From JADFGZ01 sp965222345 (lineage in GTDB: Bacteria; Acidobacteriota; Terriglobia; 2-12-FULL-54-10), in contig CBDCTS010000004.1 of NCBI GenBank assembly GCA_965222345.1, positions 744,001 through 808,000 of the forward strand: DNA of 64,000 bases, given 5' to 3'. This document shows positions 8,408-17,274 of the stretch, in pieces; position 1 is the first letter of the stretch, and the number at the start of each line of letters is the position of its first letter. Position numbers and translations under genes: made by a program. The notes under the pieces are model-generated. The model was not told the DNA's origin. It saw nothing but the letters and a program-made list of their open reading frames with translations, and made no database searches.

Positions 8408-8617
8408 TGTGTTTGCAGAGTATCGCCTTGCCGCACTTTTTCCGGCATTTGAATCAACATTTTAGACAATCGGCCCTGCCCCTGCCTCGGTAGCTTTCCG
8501 AACTCTGAAACCCTGACTATTTCTCAATTCATTATCTCCTAACCCAACGGAGCTTGCGGCTCTATATGCCATAATAATGGAGAAGCGACAGGAAGAAACG
8601 CGGCAGGGCAATCCTAT

Positions 8618-11365
8618 ATGAAGCTGGCACCGGAAAAAATATTGTATCGGGCGGAACAGCAACTGGGAGAACTGCACCAAGCCAGCGACGAGGAAACATT
8701 GCGCCTGTTGCGCAGCTTTTTGAGGATGGAATCCCATCGCCTGCGCATGTTGCATCGCTACGGGCTGGGAGGCCTGGAGGTGGCCCGGGGGCGCAGCCAG
8801 GTTGTTGACGCTCTCATCGCGCACCTGTACCGCCTGGTGCACAATCGCTACCGGAGTCGCGGACTGTCACGCCACCAGGATCGCTCCGAACCAGCCGTGG
8901 CGGCAGTGGGCGGCTACGGGCGCGGCGAACTGTCTCCACACTCTGACGTGGACCTCCTGATTTTATATGACCGCTCCTCAGTTCAATTCGGGCGGTTTTT
9001 GGCGGAAGAACTGATCTATCTGCTCTGGGATATTGGGGTGAAGGTGGGGCATAGTTGGCGCACGCCGGAACAGTGCCTAGAGATGGCCCGCAAGGATTCC
9101 AGCACTGAAAATTCTCTCTTGGACGCGCGCTGGCTCACCGGAGGAAGCCAGGTTTATCAGGATTTGCACGGCATGCTGGACCGGCATTTTTCGGCGAACC
9201 CGGGGAAGTTTGTGGAGCGTAAACGGGCCGAACTGGAACAGCGGTACGGGCAGTTGGGGGAAACCGTCTTCTTGGTGGAACCGAACGTGAAGGAGTCCCC
9301 CGGAGGGCTGCGGGATTTTCAAGCCATGCACTGGCTGGCGCGCGGGTGCTGGCGCGCCGGGGGCGGGCCCGGTTTGGTCCAGGCCGGCGTCGTGTCGGAA
9401 ACAGACTGGCAGCGCGCGGAACGCGGTTATGACTGGCTGTCGCGGGTGCGTAACGAACTGCACTACTCGACCGGCCGCCGCGCTGACCAACTGACGCTCG
9501 CTTTGCAGGAGGAGGTCGCCACCGGGCTGAAATGCCGTCCTCAGAAGCATCTGATGCCGCCGGAAGTTCTGATGCGAAACTACTTTCAGCACGCCGACAA
9601 AATCCACCAGCTGCTGCGCTTGGTACTCTCCGCGGCGCTACGCCAGAAAGGGAAACAGTCCCGGCAGGTATTGTGGGAGTTTCCCGGCGGTCTCCAATTG
9701 ATCCGCTCCGGCGGAGAAGTGCGCCAGTCAGAGACCGCGCGGAGCCGTTTCCCTTCCTCTCCGCTCGAGATGATTCGCGTATTCAGCTTGGCTCAGCAAC
9801 GGCGACTGTCACTCGGCGAAGATCTCAAAAAAGCCGTGCGGAACCATCTTTCCATGATCCGCCGCAACTGGCAGCACGACTCGGAAATGAGCCGGGAGTT
9901 TTTACAGATGCTGCGCCGCCCCGGGCGCGTAGGAACGGCGCTTCGCGCCATGCATTCTTGCGGATTCCTCGGAAAATTCCTGCCCGAGTTTGCCCACATT
10001 ACCTGCTTGATGCAGCATGACTACTATCACCGCTTTACCACCGATGAGCACACCCTCCGCGCCATTGAACTGCTGGATGAAATCTGGCACAAACCGCCCC
10101 CCTCTCTGGAACGCTACCGAGACCTGACGTGCCATATCTCCGACCCCGCCCCTTTGTACTTAGCCTTGTTGCTGCACGATGCGGGAAAAGGATTGGGCGG
10201 AGGACACTCCGAGAAAGGCGCACAGCGGGCGCATGTCATCGCGACACGCCTGGGAATGTCGGAAAAAAAAGCCGCGCAGGTGGTTTTGCTCGTGCGCCAG
10301 CATCTGTTGCTGGCCCATCTCTCCCAGCGGCGGGACCTGTCGGACCGCCGCGTGGCCCAGCAGGCCGCCGAGGTGCTGGGCGAGTTGGAAACCCTCGCCA
10401 TGCTCTGCCTGCTGACATACGCCGACACGGCTGCGGTGGGTCCCGAGGTGTGGACGGAATGGAAAAACACTCTACTTTGGGAGTTGTACGGCAAGGTTCG
10501 CCTGGAGCTTCTGGGATTGGAAGCGGCAACCGCCCGGGAACGGGAGAGTCTGCGGGAAATTCGCTTCCGGGTCCAGAGCCTTCTGCAAGCCTCGCCGGTA
10601 CCGGAGAGCGACGGAGCGCCTCTATCTCCCGCCACAGCGCAAAAACTCATGGAGGAACACTTCTCCCTCCTGCCGCCTCGTTATCCATTGAGCCGCAGTT
10701 CCGAGCTGATTGCGCGGCAGATTCTGCTGGCCGAGCAAGCTCGCGCGACCGGGCCGGTGGCCGGTTTTATTCCTGTCCCGGAAGAGGGAAACACTCTGCT
10801 CCTGTTGTGCTGCCCGGACACCGCAGGATTGTTCGCCCGTGTCACCGGGACTCTGGCGGCACTGGAGGTCAACATTTTGGGGGCGCGCCTGGATACTCGC
10901 CAGGACAATTTGGCCGTGGACGTCCTTTCGATTTCCACCCCAAGGGGAGACGCAATCTCAGATCCATCGCGGCTGCGCCGCATTCAGAATACGGTAGAAG
11001 GCGTTTTGAAAGGCACGCTGTCTTTTGAGGAATTGATCGGCCGGATCAATTCCAAGCACATCGCCCCAACTCACAGGCGCCCGCAGATTGTCCTGAACAA
11101 CGAGATTTCCGAGGAGTGTACCGTGCTTGAGGTGCTGGCCGAGGACCGGCTGGGATTCGCCTTTTCCGTTGCAAAAAGTCTCAACAGCTTGGGTCTGGAT
11201 ATCGTTTTTGCCAAACTGTCCACGGAAAAGACCCTGGCGTTTGATGTTTTTTATTTGAAGGACGCGGTGGGCGGCAAACTTCCCGAGAGCCGCTGGGAAG
11301 AGGTCCGTTTCCAACTGAAAACGGCGCTCCAAAACACGCCCCAACCGGAAAGCCTGCGCCTGTAG
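8618..11365 (+). CDS. glnD: [Protein-PII] uridylyltransferase/uridylyl-removing enzyme GlnD
   Basis: This 915-residue bifunctional sensor uridylylates PII when glutamine is low and removes UMP when it is high. The nucleotidyltransferase motif VGGYGRGELSPHSDVDLL is at about residues 97-114. The HD phosphohydrolase motif LLHDAGKG is at about residue 516, followed by an EKGAQRAH segment. Two C-terminal ACT glutamine-sensing domains start near residues 724 and 830 (LLLLCCPDTAGLFARV; CTVLEVLAEDRLGFAFSV). The length matches the family. It is convergent with glnB and glnA, placing sensor, PII and target in one block. The ribosome-binding site before ATG 8618 is weak. Confidence 0.96.
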   Translation: MKLAPEKILYRAEQQLGELHQASDEETLRLLRSFLRMESHRLRMLHRYGLGGLEVARGRSQVVDALIAHLYRLVHNRYRSRGLSRHQDRSEPAVAAVGGYGRGELSPHSDVDLLILYDRSSVQFGRFLAEELIYLLWDIGVKVGHSWRTPEQCLEMARKDSSTENSLLDARWLTGGSQVYQDLHGMLDRHFSANPGKFVERKRAELEQRYGQLGETVFLVEPNVKESPGGLRDFQAMHWLARGCWRAGGGPGLVQAGVVSETDWQRAERGYDWLSRVRNELHYSTGRRADQLTLALQEEVATGLKCRPQKHLMPPEVLMRNYFQHADKIHQLLRLVLSAALRQKGKQSRQVLWEFPGGLQLIRSGGEVRQSETARSRFPSSPLEMIRVFSLAQQRRLSLGEDLKKAVRNHLSMIRRNWQHDSEMSREFLQMLRRPGRVGTALRAMHSCGFLGKFLPEFAHITCLMQHDYYHRFTTDEHTLRAIELLDEIWHKPPPSLERYRDLTCHISDPAPLYLALLLHDAGKGLGGGHSEKGAQRAHVIATRLGMSEKKAAQVVLLVRQHLLLAHLSQRRDLSDRRVAQQAAEVLGELETLAMLCLLTYADTAAVGPEVWTEWKNTLLWELYGKVRLELLGLEAATARERESLREIRFRVQSLLQASPVPESDGAPLSPATAQKLMEEHFSLLPPRYPLSRSSELIARQILLAEQARATGPVAGFIPVPEEGNTLLLLCCPDTAGLFARVTGTLAALEVNILGARLDTRQDNLAVDVLSISTPRGDAISDPSRLRRIQNTVEGVLKGTLSFEELIGRINSKHIAPTHRRPQIVLNNEISEECTVLEVLAEDRLGFAFSVAKSLNSLGLDIVFAKLSTEKTLAFDVFYLKDAVGGKLPESRWEEVRFQLKTALQNTPQPESLRL

Positions 11366-11713
11366 AGCGAATTTCCCCCGCGTTGCCGGAGTGAAACAAA
11401 AACGGCAGCCATGGTCCGCCGAAGGCTTCAGGCGGCAACCGCAACACGGGAGCTAGCCTGCTGCGAGCCTGCTGAACGGTCTTGGGATATTTTCAAATTT
11501 ACAGACCCGAAGCAAATGGAGACTGCCCACTTGCAGCAGCTACCCCAGCACCCGAATGCCTCCGCAGGGGTTCACCCATGCGGGTTTGCCATACAGCCAC
11601 CGGGAAACGGCTGAAACGCACCGATTGGCGAGAGAAGGCGAGGACCTCTGCTATCCGGCGGGCAGAGGCCTCTTGTCAAATGGAATGGACAACGGGGAAC
11701 GGAAGCAGCTTAG
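11366..11713. other. Convergent intergenic region with a hairpin
   Basis: The 348-nt gap between the glnD and glnB 3' ends contains CCTCTGC (11645-11651) pairing with GCAGAGG (11662-11668) around a 10-nt loop; an AGG/CCT extension adds 3 bp across a bulged A. Neither strand has a clear T-run after it, so it is only a weak candidate terminator. No gene was recognised. Confidence 0.35.
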
Positions 11714-12052
11714 CTACAGAGCTTGCTCGCCGCGGTCGCCGGTCCGGATGCGGAGGACATCGCTCACGTCGCTGATGAATATCTTGCCGTCGCCAAACTT
11801 GCCCGTCTTGGCCGCTTCCTCAATGACTTTGGTGGATTCGGCGACCTGGTCGTCCCGGATCAGGATGTCCAGCTTCAGCTTGGGCTGAAATTCAGCCTTG
11901 TACTCCACGCCGCGGTAATGCTCTGCGTGTCCCTTCTGGCGGCCAAAACCGCGGACCTCTGTTACGGTCATCCCATGAACATCCACTTTATCAAGCGCCT
12001 CACGAACCTCCTCCAGTTTGTGGGGCCGAATAACGCATTCCAGTTTCTTCAT
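11714..12052 (-). CDS. glnB: Nitrogen regulatory protein PII
   Basis: A 112-residue PII signal transducer. It begins MKKLECVIRPHKLEEVREAL, has the T-loop GFGRQKGHAEHYRGVEY with the uridylylation site Tyr51, the B-loop KTGKFGDGKIFISDV, and the C-terminal RIRTGDRGEQAL. It senses ATP/ADP and 2-oxoglutarate and is the substrate of GlnD, encoded convergently. It lies 131 nt downstream of glnA on the same strand, a common glnA-glnB order. GlnB rather than GlnK is chosen because no amtB is adjacent, but the two cannot be cleanly separated. Confidence 0.96.
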   Translation of the reverse strand: MKKLECVIRPHKLEEVREALDKVDVHGMTVTEVRGFGRQKGHAEHYRGVEYKAEFQPKLKLDILIRDDQVAESTKVIEEAAKTGKFGDGKIFISDVSDVLRIRTGDRGEQAL

Positions 12053-12101
12053 GTGTGAAGCTCCCAGCGGTTTTGTGCCTTAGAACAAGGCAGGATTTTA
12101 C

Positions 12102-12127
12102 GGGGCCCCGCCGGCAGGCGGGGCCCC
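12102..12127 (-). terminator. Strong hairpin in the glnA-glnB gap
   Basis: GGGGCCCCGCC (12102-12112) and GGCGGGGCCCC (12117-12127) form a perfect 11-bp GC stem with a 4-nt loop. It sits between glnA and glnB, where an attenuator or RNA processing barrier would adjust glnB relative to glnA. There is no U-run on the minus strand, so it may not be a full intrinsic terminator. Confidence 0.45.
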
Positions 12128-12183
12128 ACACTCTTTACTACTCTTTCTCCAACAGAACCTCTTGCAGGTAAAACTTTGAAAAA

Positions 12184-13644
12184 CTAGATGTCGTAATACA
12201 AAAAGAACTCGTGCGGATGCGGCCGCAAACGCACCGGGTCCACCTCGTTTTCGCGCTTGTAGGAAATCCAGGTTTCGATCAGGTCCTTGGTGAAAACATT
12301 GCCTTCAAGCAAGAACCCATGATCCTGTTCCAGAGCGTTCAAAGCCTCTTCGAGCGACCCCGGCACCTGCTTCACCTTGGCCTGTTCCTCCGGATCGAGA
12401 TGGTAGAGGTTCCGCTCCAAGGGGTCTCCTGGTTCAATCCGCTTCTTGATTCCATCGAGGCCAGCCATGAGCAGGGCGGCAAAAGCCAGGTAGCAGTTGG
12501 CCGAGGGGTCCGGACAACGGTACTCCAGGCGCTTGGCCTTGGGGCTGGAGGAATAGACCGGGATCCGAACGCAGGCGCTACGGTTGCGTTTGGAGTAAAC
12601 CAAGTTGATGGGCGCTTCGTAGCCCGGCACCAGCCGGCGGTAGGAGTTGGTTGTGGGCGCACAGAAAGCCAGCAATGCCGCCGAGTGTTTCAGCAAACCG
12701 CCTATGTAGTAGAGTGACGTTTGGCTTAATTGGGCATATCCATCCCGGTCATAGAAGATATTGGTGTCATCCTTCCAGAGGCTCTGGTGCACGTGCATGC
12801 CGGAGCCGTTGTCCTGGAAAAGCGGCTTGGGCATGAAGGTGACCGTTTTGCCCTGCTCCCGGGCGAAGTTCTTCAAAATGTACTTGTAGAGCTGCACTTG
12901 GTCACCCATGCGAGTCATCGTCCGGAAGCGCATGTCGATTTCGCCTTGGCCGGCGGTGCCCACCTCATGGTGGTGCACCTCGACGTCAATCCCGCATTGC
13001 TTCATCCGCTGTACGGCCCGCGAACGGAAGTCCTGAAAGCTGTCGGTCGGGGGAGTCGGGAAATAGCCTTCCTTATAGCGAGGCTTATAGCCCAGGTTGG
13101 GGCCCTCATCCCGGCCGGTGTTCCAGCTCCCCTCACTGGAATCTACCCGGTAGAAAGCGGAGTTGTGATTTTGCTCATAGCGGACATCGTCGAAGATGTA
13201 AAACTCCAACTCCGGTCCCCAGTAGCTAGCCGTGGCGATACCCAGGCGAATCAGGTGCTCCTCGGCTTTCTGCGCCACGTAGCGAGGGTCCCGACTAAAA
13301 CTCGTCCCCAGAACAGGGTCGCGGACATTGCAGAGCAAGTTCAGCGTAGGAACCTCCAACATGGGGTCTATGAACGCTGTGGCGGGGTCGGGAATCAGCA
13401 GCATGTCGCTTTCGTGTATCTCCATGAAACCTCGGATGCTGGAACCGTCAAAACCCAAGCCCTCGCTGAATATGCTGGTGTCCAGCTCATCCACAGGAAT
13501 GCTGAAGTGCTGCAGAGTGCCCGGCAGATCGGTGAATTTAAAATCCACCATCTGCACCCCCTGTGAGTGGGCAAATTCCACCACCTCGGCTGGCGAAGCA
13601 GCATCCAGCACCATCGTGCCTTCGTTCTGTTGCGTTGTGGCCAT
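12184..13644 (-). CDS. glnA: Glutamine synthetase type I
   Basis: A 486-residue GSI that makes glutamine from glutamate, ammonia and ATP. Visible signatures are the beta-grasp domain with GFDGSSIRGF, the metal/ATP site GPELEFYIFD and HHEVGTAGQGEIDMRF, FMPKPLFQDNGSGMHVHQSLW, and NRSACVRIP. The NLYHLDPEEQ segment places the adenylylation-type Tyr near residue 414, as in GSI-beta enzymes. AGGAGG and AAAGGA lie upstream of ATG 13644; a second in-frame ATG 10 codons in (MVLDAAS) is possible. It is followed by glnB, and divergent from a second glutamine synthetase. Confidence 0.96.
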   Translation of the reverse strand: MATTQQNEGTMVLDAASPAEVVEFAHSQGVQMVDFKFTDLPGTLQHFSIPVDELDTSIFSEGLGFDGSSIRGFMEIHESDMLLIPDPATAFIDPMLEVPTLNLLCNVRDPVLGTSFSRDPRYVAQKAEEHLIRLGIATASYWGPELEFYIFDDVRYEQNHNSAFYRVDSSEGSWNTGRDEGPNLGYKPRYKEGYFPTPPTDSFQDFRSRAVQRMKQCGIDVEVHHHEVGTAGQGEIDMRFRTMTRMGDQVQLYKYILKNFAREQGKTVTFMPKPLFQDNGSGMHVHQSLWKDDTNIFYDRDGYAQLSQTSLYYIGGLLKHSAALLAFCAPTTNSYRRLVPGYEAPINLVYSKRNRSACVRIPVYSSSPKAKRLEYRCPDPSANCYLAFAALLMAGLDGIKKRIEPGDPLERNLYHLDPEEQAKVKQVPGSLEEALNALEQDHGFLLEGNVFTKDLIETWISYKRENEVDPVRLRPHPHEFFLYYDI

Positions 13645-14333
13645 ATCTGTAGTCCTTTCCTCCTAATAAACACAATCACGAAAAGTGGAAGTGCGCTAGA
13701 GCCAGCCAGCAGACCGGCACAGTTTAGGAAAACTTCTTGCAAAAATTGTTCGAGCCCGTCGCCCGATATTATCCCAATCTGACCGGCCTTTGCCAAGACC
13801 CTAGAAGCATCACGGCCAAGAAATTGTTCGCTTCCCCACTCAGCGTGCCGCCCGCAGGAAACTCCTCGCTCCTCGTTGCAGGCAGGATGTCTTTATCTCT
13901 CCCTTCTGAAACGGCGCTAGCGGGAAATAATGCAAAATTCCTGCCGGCGCAGCCGCTCGAAAACCACCATTTTCAGAGAGGCCACACTCCAACTCCGTCA
14001 CCAGGGGACGGAAAATGGAGACCCCATAATAACCGGCCAGCCATTCCCGCTCGTTCTACTCTGCCCCGGACTGGGCGAAACCGCTCAGGATTCTGCAGCC
14101 AGCTAATTTCCGGATGACAGCTTCGTAAACCAGAAAAGCAGTTTATGATCCAGAAAAAACTATGTCAAGATAATTTTGCATAAATTGCAGAAATATTTAT
14201 TATATTTGCCAAAAAATAAGCTTATATGTGGTATGCTAACCGTGAATTGAGGACTTTCTGCACAGAAATCTAAACATCGTGGAAACGTCTATCGTGTGCC
14301 ACAAACAGCTGCGGACGAAAACAGAGCGAATCC
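13645..14333. other. Long divergent regulatory region between two glutamine synthetases
   Basis: This 689-nt gap carries the promoters of both glnA (leftward) and the second glutamine synthetase (rightward). No gene was convincing. The right third, from about 14140 to 14260, is very AT-rich. No clear sigma-54 GG-N10-GC element was identified by eye. Confidence 0.5.
14176..14203 (+). promoter_or_regulatory. Candidate sigma-70-type promoter of the second glutamine synthetase
   Basis: TTGCAT (14176-14181), a 16-nt spacer, then TATTAT (14198-14203), inside an AT-rich tract about 130 nt before ATG 14334. This is a sequence match only; several other AT-rich hexamers nearby could serve instead. Confidence 0.35.
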
Positions 14334-15695
14334 ATGAATGAACCGGAAGCCTTAAACTTATTATTAAAAGCGAAAGTGGAGTTTCTGCTTTTGCAGTTCA
14401 CCGACATTCTCGGCTCCATCAAGACTGTCGAGATTCCGAGAGAGAAATTCGAGCCGGCTCTGGCCGGCGAGGTCGCCTTCGACGGCTCCGCTTTAGAAGG
14501 CACCCACCGGACGATCGAATCGGAGTTGCTGCTTAAGCCAGATCTGGGCACGCTGCGCATTCCTCAGCAGGATGTGGAGTTTGACGCGGACCCTGATGCG
14601 AGACCTGCGGCAGAGCGCCATACCCGAACGGCGTGGCTCATTTGCGACGTCCACAATCTGGACCACACTCCTTTTGAGGGATGTCCCCGCACCCGGCTGA
14701 AAAATGTCTTACAGCTATCGACAGAAAGAGGTTACAGCATTCTGGTAGCGCCCGAGATTGAATTCTTCCTATTTCTGCGGGATGCGAACTCCAAGCCTAC
14801 CACCCGCACGGAAGATCCGGGAAGCTATTTCGATCTGGTCCCGATGGACAAGGGAGAGGAAACCCGCCGCCGGATCGTATCGGAATTGCGGGCTGCCGGA
14901 TTCCAGGTGGAGGCTGGCCACCATGAAATTGCACCCGGCCAGCATGAGATTGACCTGAAAGAAACTCCGGCGCTCGAAACCGCCGACATCATCGCCAGCC
15001 TGCGGATGATCAGCCGGCGGGTTGCCTCTGCACAGGGTCTCCACGCCACCTTCATGCCCAAGCCGATCTACGGCACGGACGGCTCCGGCATGCACCTGCA
15101 CTTTCTGCTGATGAAAGGCGATCAGAACATCTTAGAAGATTCCAAAGGTAATTCCGGGTTGAGCCCGGTAGCCGAGCACTTTATTGCCGGCCTGCTGCGG
15201 CATTCCCGCGGCTATTCGGCGGTGACCAACCCGCTGGTCAACTCCTACAAGCGGCTGGTGCAAGGCTATGAGTCGCCGACGCATTCGGTCTGGTCGGAAA
15301 GAAACGTAAACCCTCTGGTGCGGGTTCCGCCGAACCGGGGAATTTACACCCGCTGCGAGTTGCGCAGTCCGGACCCTTCCTGCAACCCCTACCTGGCCCT
15401 GGCCGTGGTGCTGCGCGCCGGCTTGCAGGGCATTGTGGAAGAGATGGACCCCGGCCCGCCCATCAGCAAGAACATCTACCGCATGAGCGCGCGGGAGCGC
15501 GCCCGCTTCAACATCGATCCATTGCCTTCGGACTTGCATGAGGCCATCACAGCTTTGAAAAAAGACAAGCTCATGCAGGAGGCCTTGGAGCCGATCATCT
15601 GCCGCTACCTGATGGAGGCTCAGCAGGCTCTCTGGCAGGACTACTCCATGCACGTTCACCCTTGGGAGCTGGAGCACTACCTGGCATACTACTAG
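14334..15695 (+). CDS. Second glutamine synthetase (type I, alpha-like)
   Basis: A 453-residue GS-family enzyme, about 30 residues shorter than the neighbouring GlnA. It keeps the core: FTDILGSIKTVEIP, FDGSALEG, APEIEFFLF, GHHEIAPGQHEIDL, FMPKPIYGTDGSGMHLHF, SYKRLVQGYESP and NPLVRVPPNRG. The GS active-site residues in these blocks look intact. The region matching the adenylylation loop reads NIYRMSARERARFNIDPLP, so covalent control like that of GSI-beta is unlikely. It may be a feedback-inhibited GSI-alpha or an amine-specific GS-like ligase; sequence alone does not settle this. Confidence 0.9.
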   Translation: MNEPEALNLLLKAKVEFLLLQFTDILGSIKTVEIPREKFEPALAGEVAFDGSALEGTHRTIESELLLKPDLGTLRIPQQDVEFDADPDARPAAERHTRTAWLICDVHNLDHTPFEGCPRTRLKNVLQLSTERGYSILVAPEIEFFLFLRDANSKPTTRTEDPGSYFDLVPMDKGEETRRRIVSELRAAGFQVEAGHHEIAPGQHEIDLKETPALETADIIASLRMISRRVASAQGLHATFMPKPIYGTDGSGMHLHFLLMKGDQNILEDSKGNSGLSPVAEHFIAGLLRHSRGYSAVTNPLVNSYKRLVQGYESPTHSVWSERNVNPLVRVPPNRGIYTRCELRSPDPSCNPYLALAVVLRAGLQGIVEEMDPGPPISKNIYRMSARERARFNIDPLPSDLHEAITALKKDKLMQEALEPIICRYLMEAQQALWQDYSMHVHPWELEHYLAYY

Positions 15696-15721
15696 ACATG
15701 CGGAGATAATATCAGCGACCT

Positions 15722-17260
15722 GTGGCAGACCGCTCCACCAAACGCTCCCGACCTCTCAGCCTAGCGGGATTGGCTGTTCTCTCCGGCTTTTTGCTGGTCC
15801 TAGTATTCCCCAAATTCAACCTCTCCCCATTGAGCCTGGTTGCGCTGGCGCCGTTGCTGATAGCTGCGATCCGGGAGCCTGCAGCGGGCCGCCGTTTTCT
15901 ATGGGGATACCTCGGCGGATGTGTTTTTTTTGCCGGGACCTGCTACTGGATTTATCTTGTCATGCGGCAGCACGGCAGCCTGGGCGTGGCGGAGGCGGCG
16001 GGCGTATTCGGACTCCTATTTTTGGCTCTGGCAGTTTACTGGGGCCTGTTCGCCTGGATCGCCGGATACTTGTGGGCGGCCCGGTGGGGACCTCTGGCTG
16101 TGGCTTCGCTTTGGGTTTCGCTGGAGTTCGCCCGGGCGCATTTGCTCTCAGGATTTCCCTGGCTGCTTTTCGGTTACGCCCTGACTGACCACTTCGCGTT
16201 GGCTCGGGTCGCGCGTTGGACGGGAGTGTACGGCACTTCCTTCTTGCTGGTCTCGGTCAACGTCGCCCTGGTATGGTTCTTCACCCGGCGCAGCCGGGCG
16301 GCGAGCATCCACCTGGGCGTCATCGCGGGCATACTGCTGCTGCTCGGCCTGACGGCGACCCCCGAAACCTACCTGGAGGATCAGAAGGCCTATCTGGTGC
16401 AAACAAAAATTCCCCAAGAGGCAGGGCTTGAAATATGGGACCTGCCGACTCAGGCCCCGCTTCTGGACCGATTGCAGGCTCTGACGACGGAGGCCGTGGG
16501 CCGCCAGGACCCTCCCGCTCTGGTAGTGTGGCCGGAGGTTCCGGCTTCGTTCTACTTCGGCGAAGACTCCTTTACCCAGGAGTACGCCGAGGGAATTGCC
16601 CGTCAGACCAACAGCTACTTCTTGATGGGGATCGTCGCCCTGGTGCGCGACCCGGACGTCACCAAGCCGCTGAACAGCGCCATTCTGCTGAACCCCGGCG
16701 GGGGTGTGATCTCCCGGTATGATAAAATTCATCTGGTGCCGTTCGGCGAGTACGTTCCGCTGAGGGGACTGCTGGGATTTGCCGGCAAGCTTACGGACGA
16801 GATTGGTGATTTCATTCCCGGCAAACGGTTCGTGGTGAGTCCGCTTCCGGGAGGGCAAGTTGGCACGTTTATTTGTTACGAGGCGATTTTTCCCGACTTG
16901 GTTCGCCGGTTTGTGAAGGACGGGGCGGGAGTTCTGGTCACCATCTCAAACGACGGCTGGTTCGGAACCTCGGCGGCCCGCCACCAGCATTTGCTGATGG
17001 CGCGGATGCGGGCGATAGAAAACGCGCGCTACCTGCTGCGGGCGACCAACACGGGAATTACGGCGCTGATCCGGCCAGACGGCGGCATCTCTGCCGAGTT
17101 GCCGCCGGATGAGCCCGGAGTGCTGGCAATGCGGTGGGCTTTCCAGAATCGGCAGACGTTTTACAGCCGTCACGGTGACTGGTTCGCCGTTGCCGCCTGC
17201 ATGGCGGCGCTTTTGGCATGCCTGGCAGTTTGGAGCGCCGGGAGGCGCAAGAAAATTTAG
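15722..17260 (+). CDS. lnt: Apolipoprotein N-acyltransferase
   Basis: A 512-residue inner-membrane enzyme that transfers a third acyl chain to the N-terminal Cys of lipoproteins. About six N-terminal membrane segments precede a periplasmic nitrilase domain with the expected triad: Glu272 in VVWPEVPASF, Lys335 in YDKIHLVPFGEYVP and Cys385 in FICYEAIFPD. SNDGWFGTSAARHQHL is also characteristic. A last membrane helix (WFAVAACMAALLACLAVW) closes the protein. The start is GTG 15722, 26 nt after the glutamine synthetase stop; prfB follows after 14 nt, so the three may be cotranscribed. Confidence 0.95.
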   Translation: MADRSTKRSRPLSLAGLAVLSGFLLVLVFPKFNLSPLSLVALAPLLIAAIREPAAGRRFLWGYLGGCVFFAGTCYWIYLVMRQHGSLGVAEAAGVFGLLFLALAVYWGLFAWIAGYLWAARWGPLAVASLWVSLEFARAHLLSGFPWLLFGYALTDHFALARVARWTGVYGTSFLLVSVNVALVWFFTRRSRAASIHLGVIAGILLLLGLTATPETYLEDQKAYLVQTKIPQEAGLEIWDLPTQAPLLDRLQALTTEAVGRQDPPALVVWPEVPASFYFGEDSFTQEYAEGIARQTNSYFLMGIVALVRDPDVTKPLNSAILLNPGGGVISRYDKIHLVPFGEYVPLRGLLGFAGKLTDEIGDFIPGKRFVVSPLPGGQVGTFICYEAIFPDLVRRFVKDGAGVLVTISNDGWFGTSAARHQHLLMARMRAIENARYLLRATNTGITALIRPDGGISAELPPDEPGVLAMRWAFQNRQTFYSRHGDWFAVAACMAALLACLAVWSAGRRKKI

Positions 17261-17274
17261 AGGGGCAAACCTTT

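Noticed and set aside
13737..14117. Open frame of 126 codons in the glnA/glutamine-synthetase-2 intergenic region.
   Set aside because: Composition is unlike neighbouring proteins, there is no ribosome-binding site and no recognisable motif; it is probably chance in a GC-rich region.
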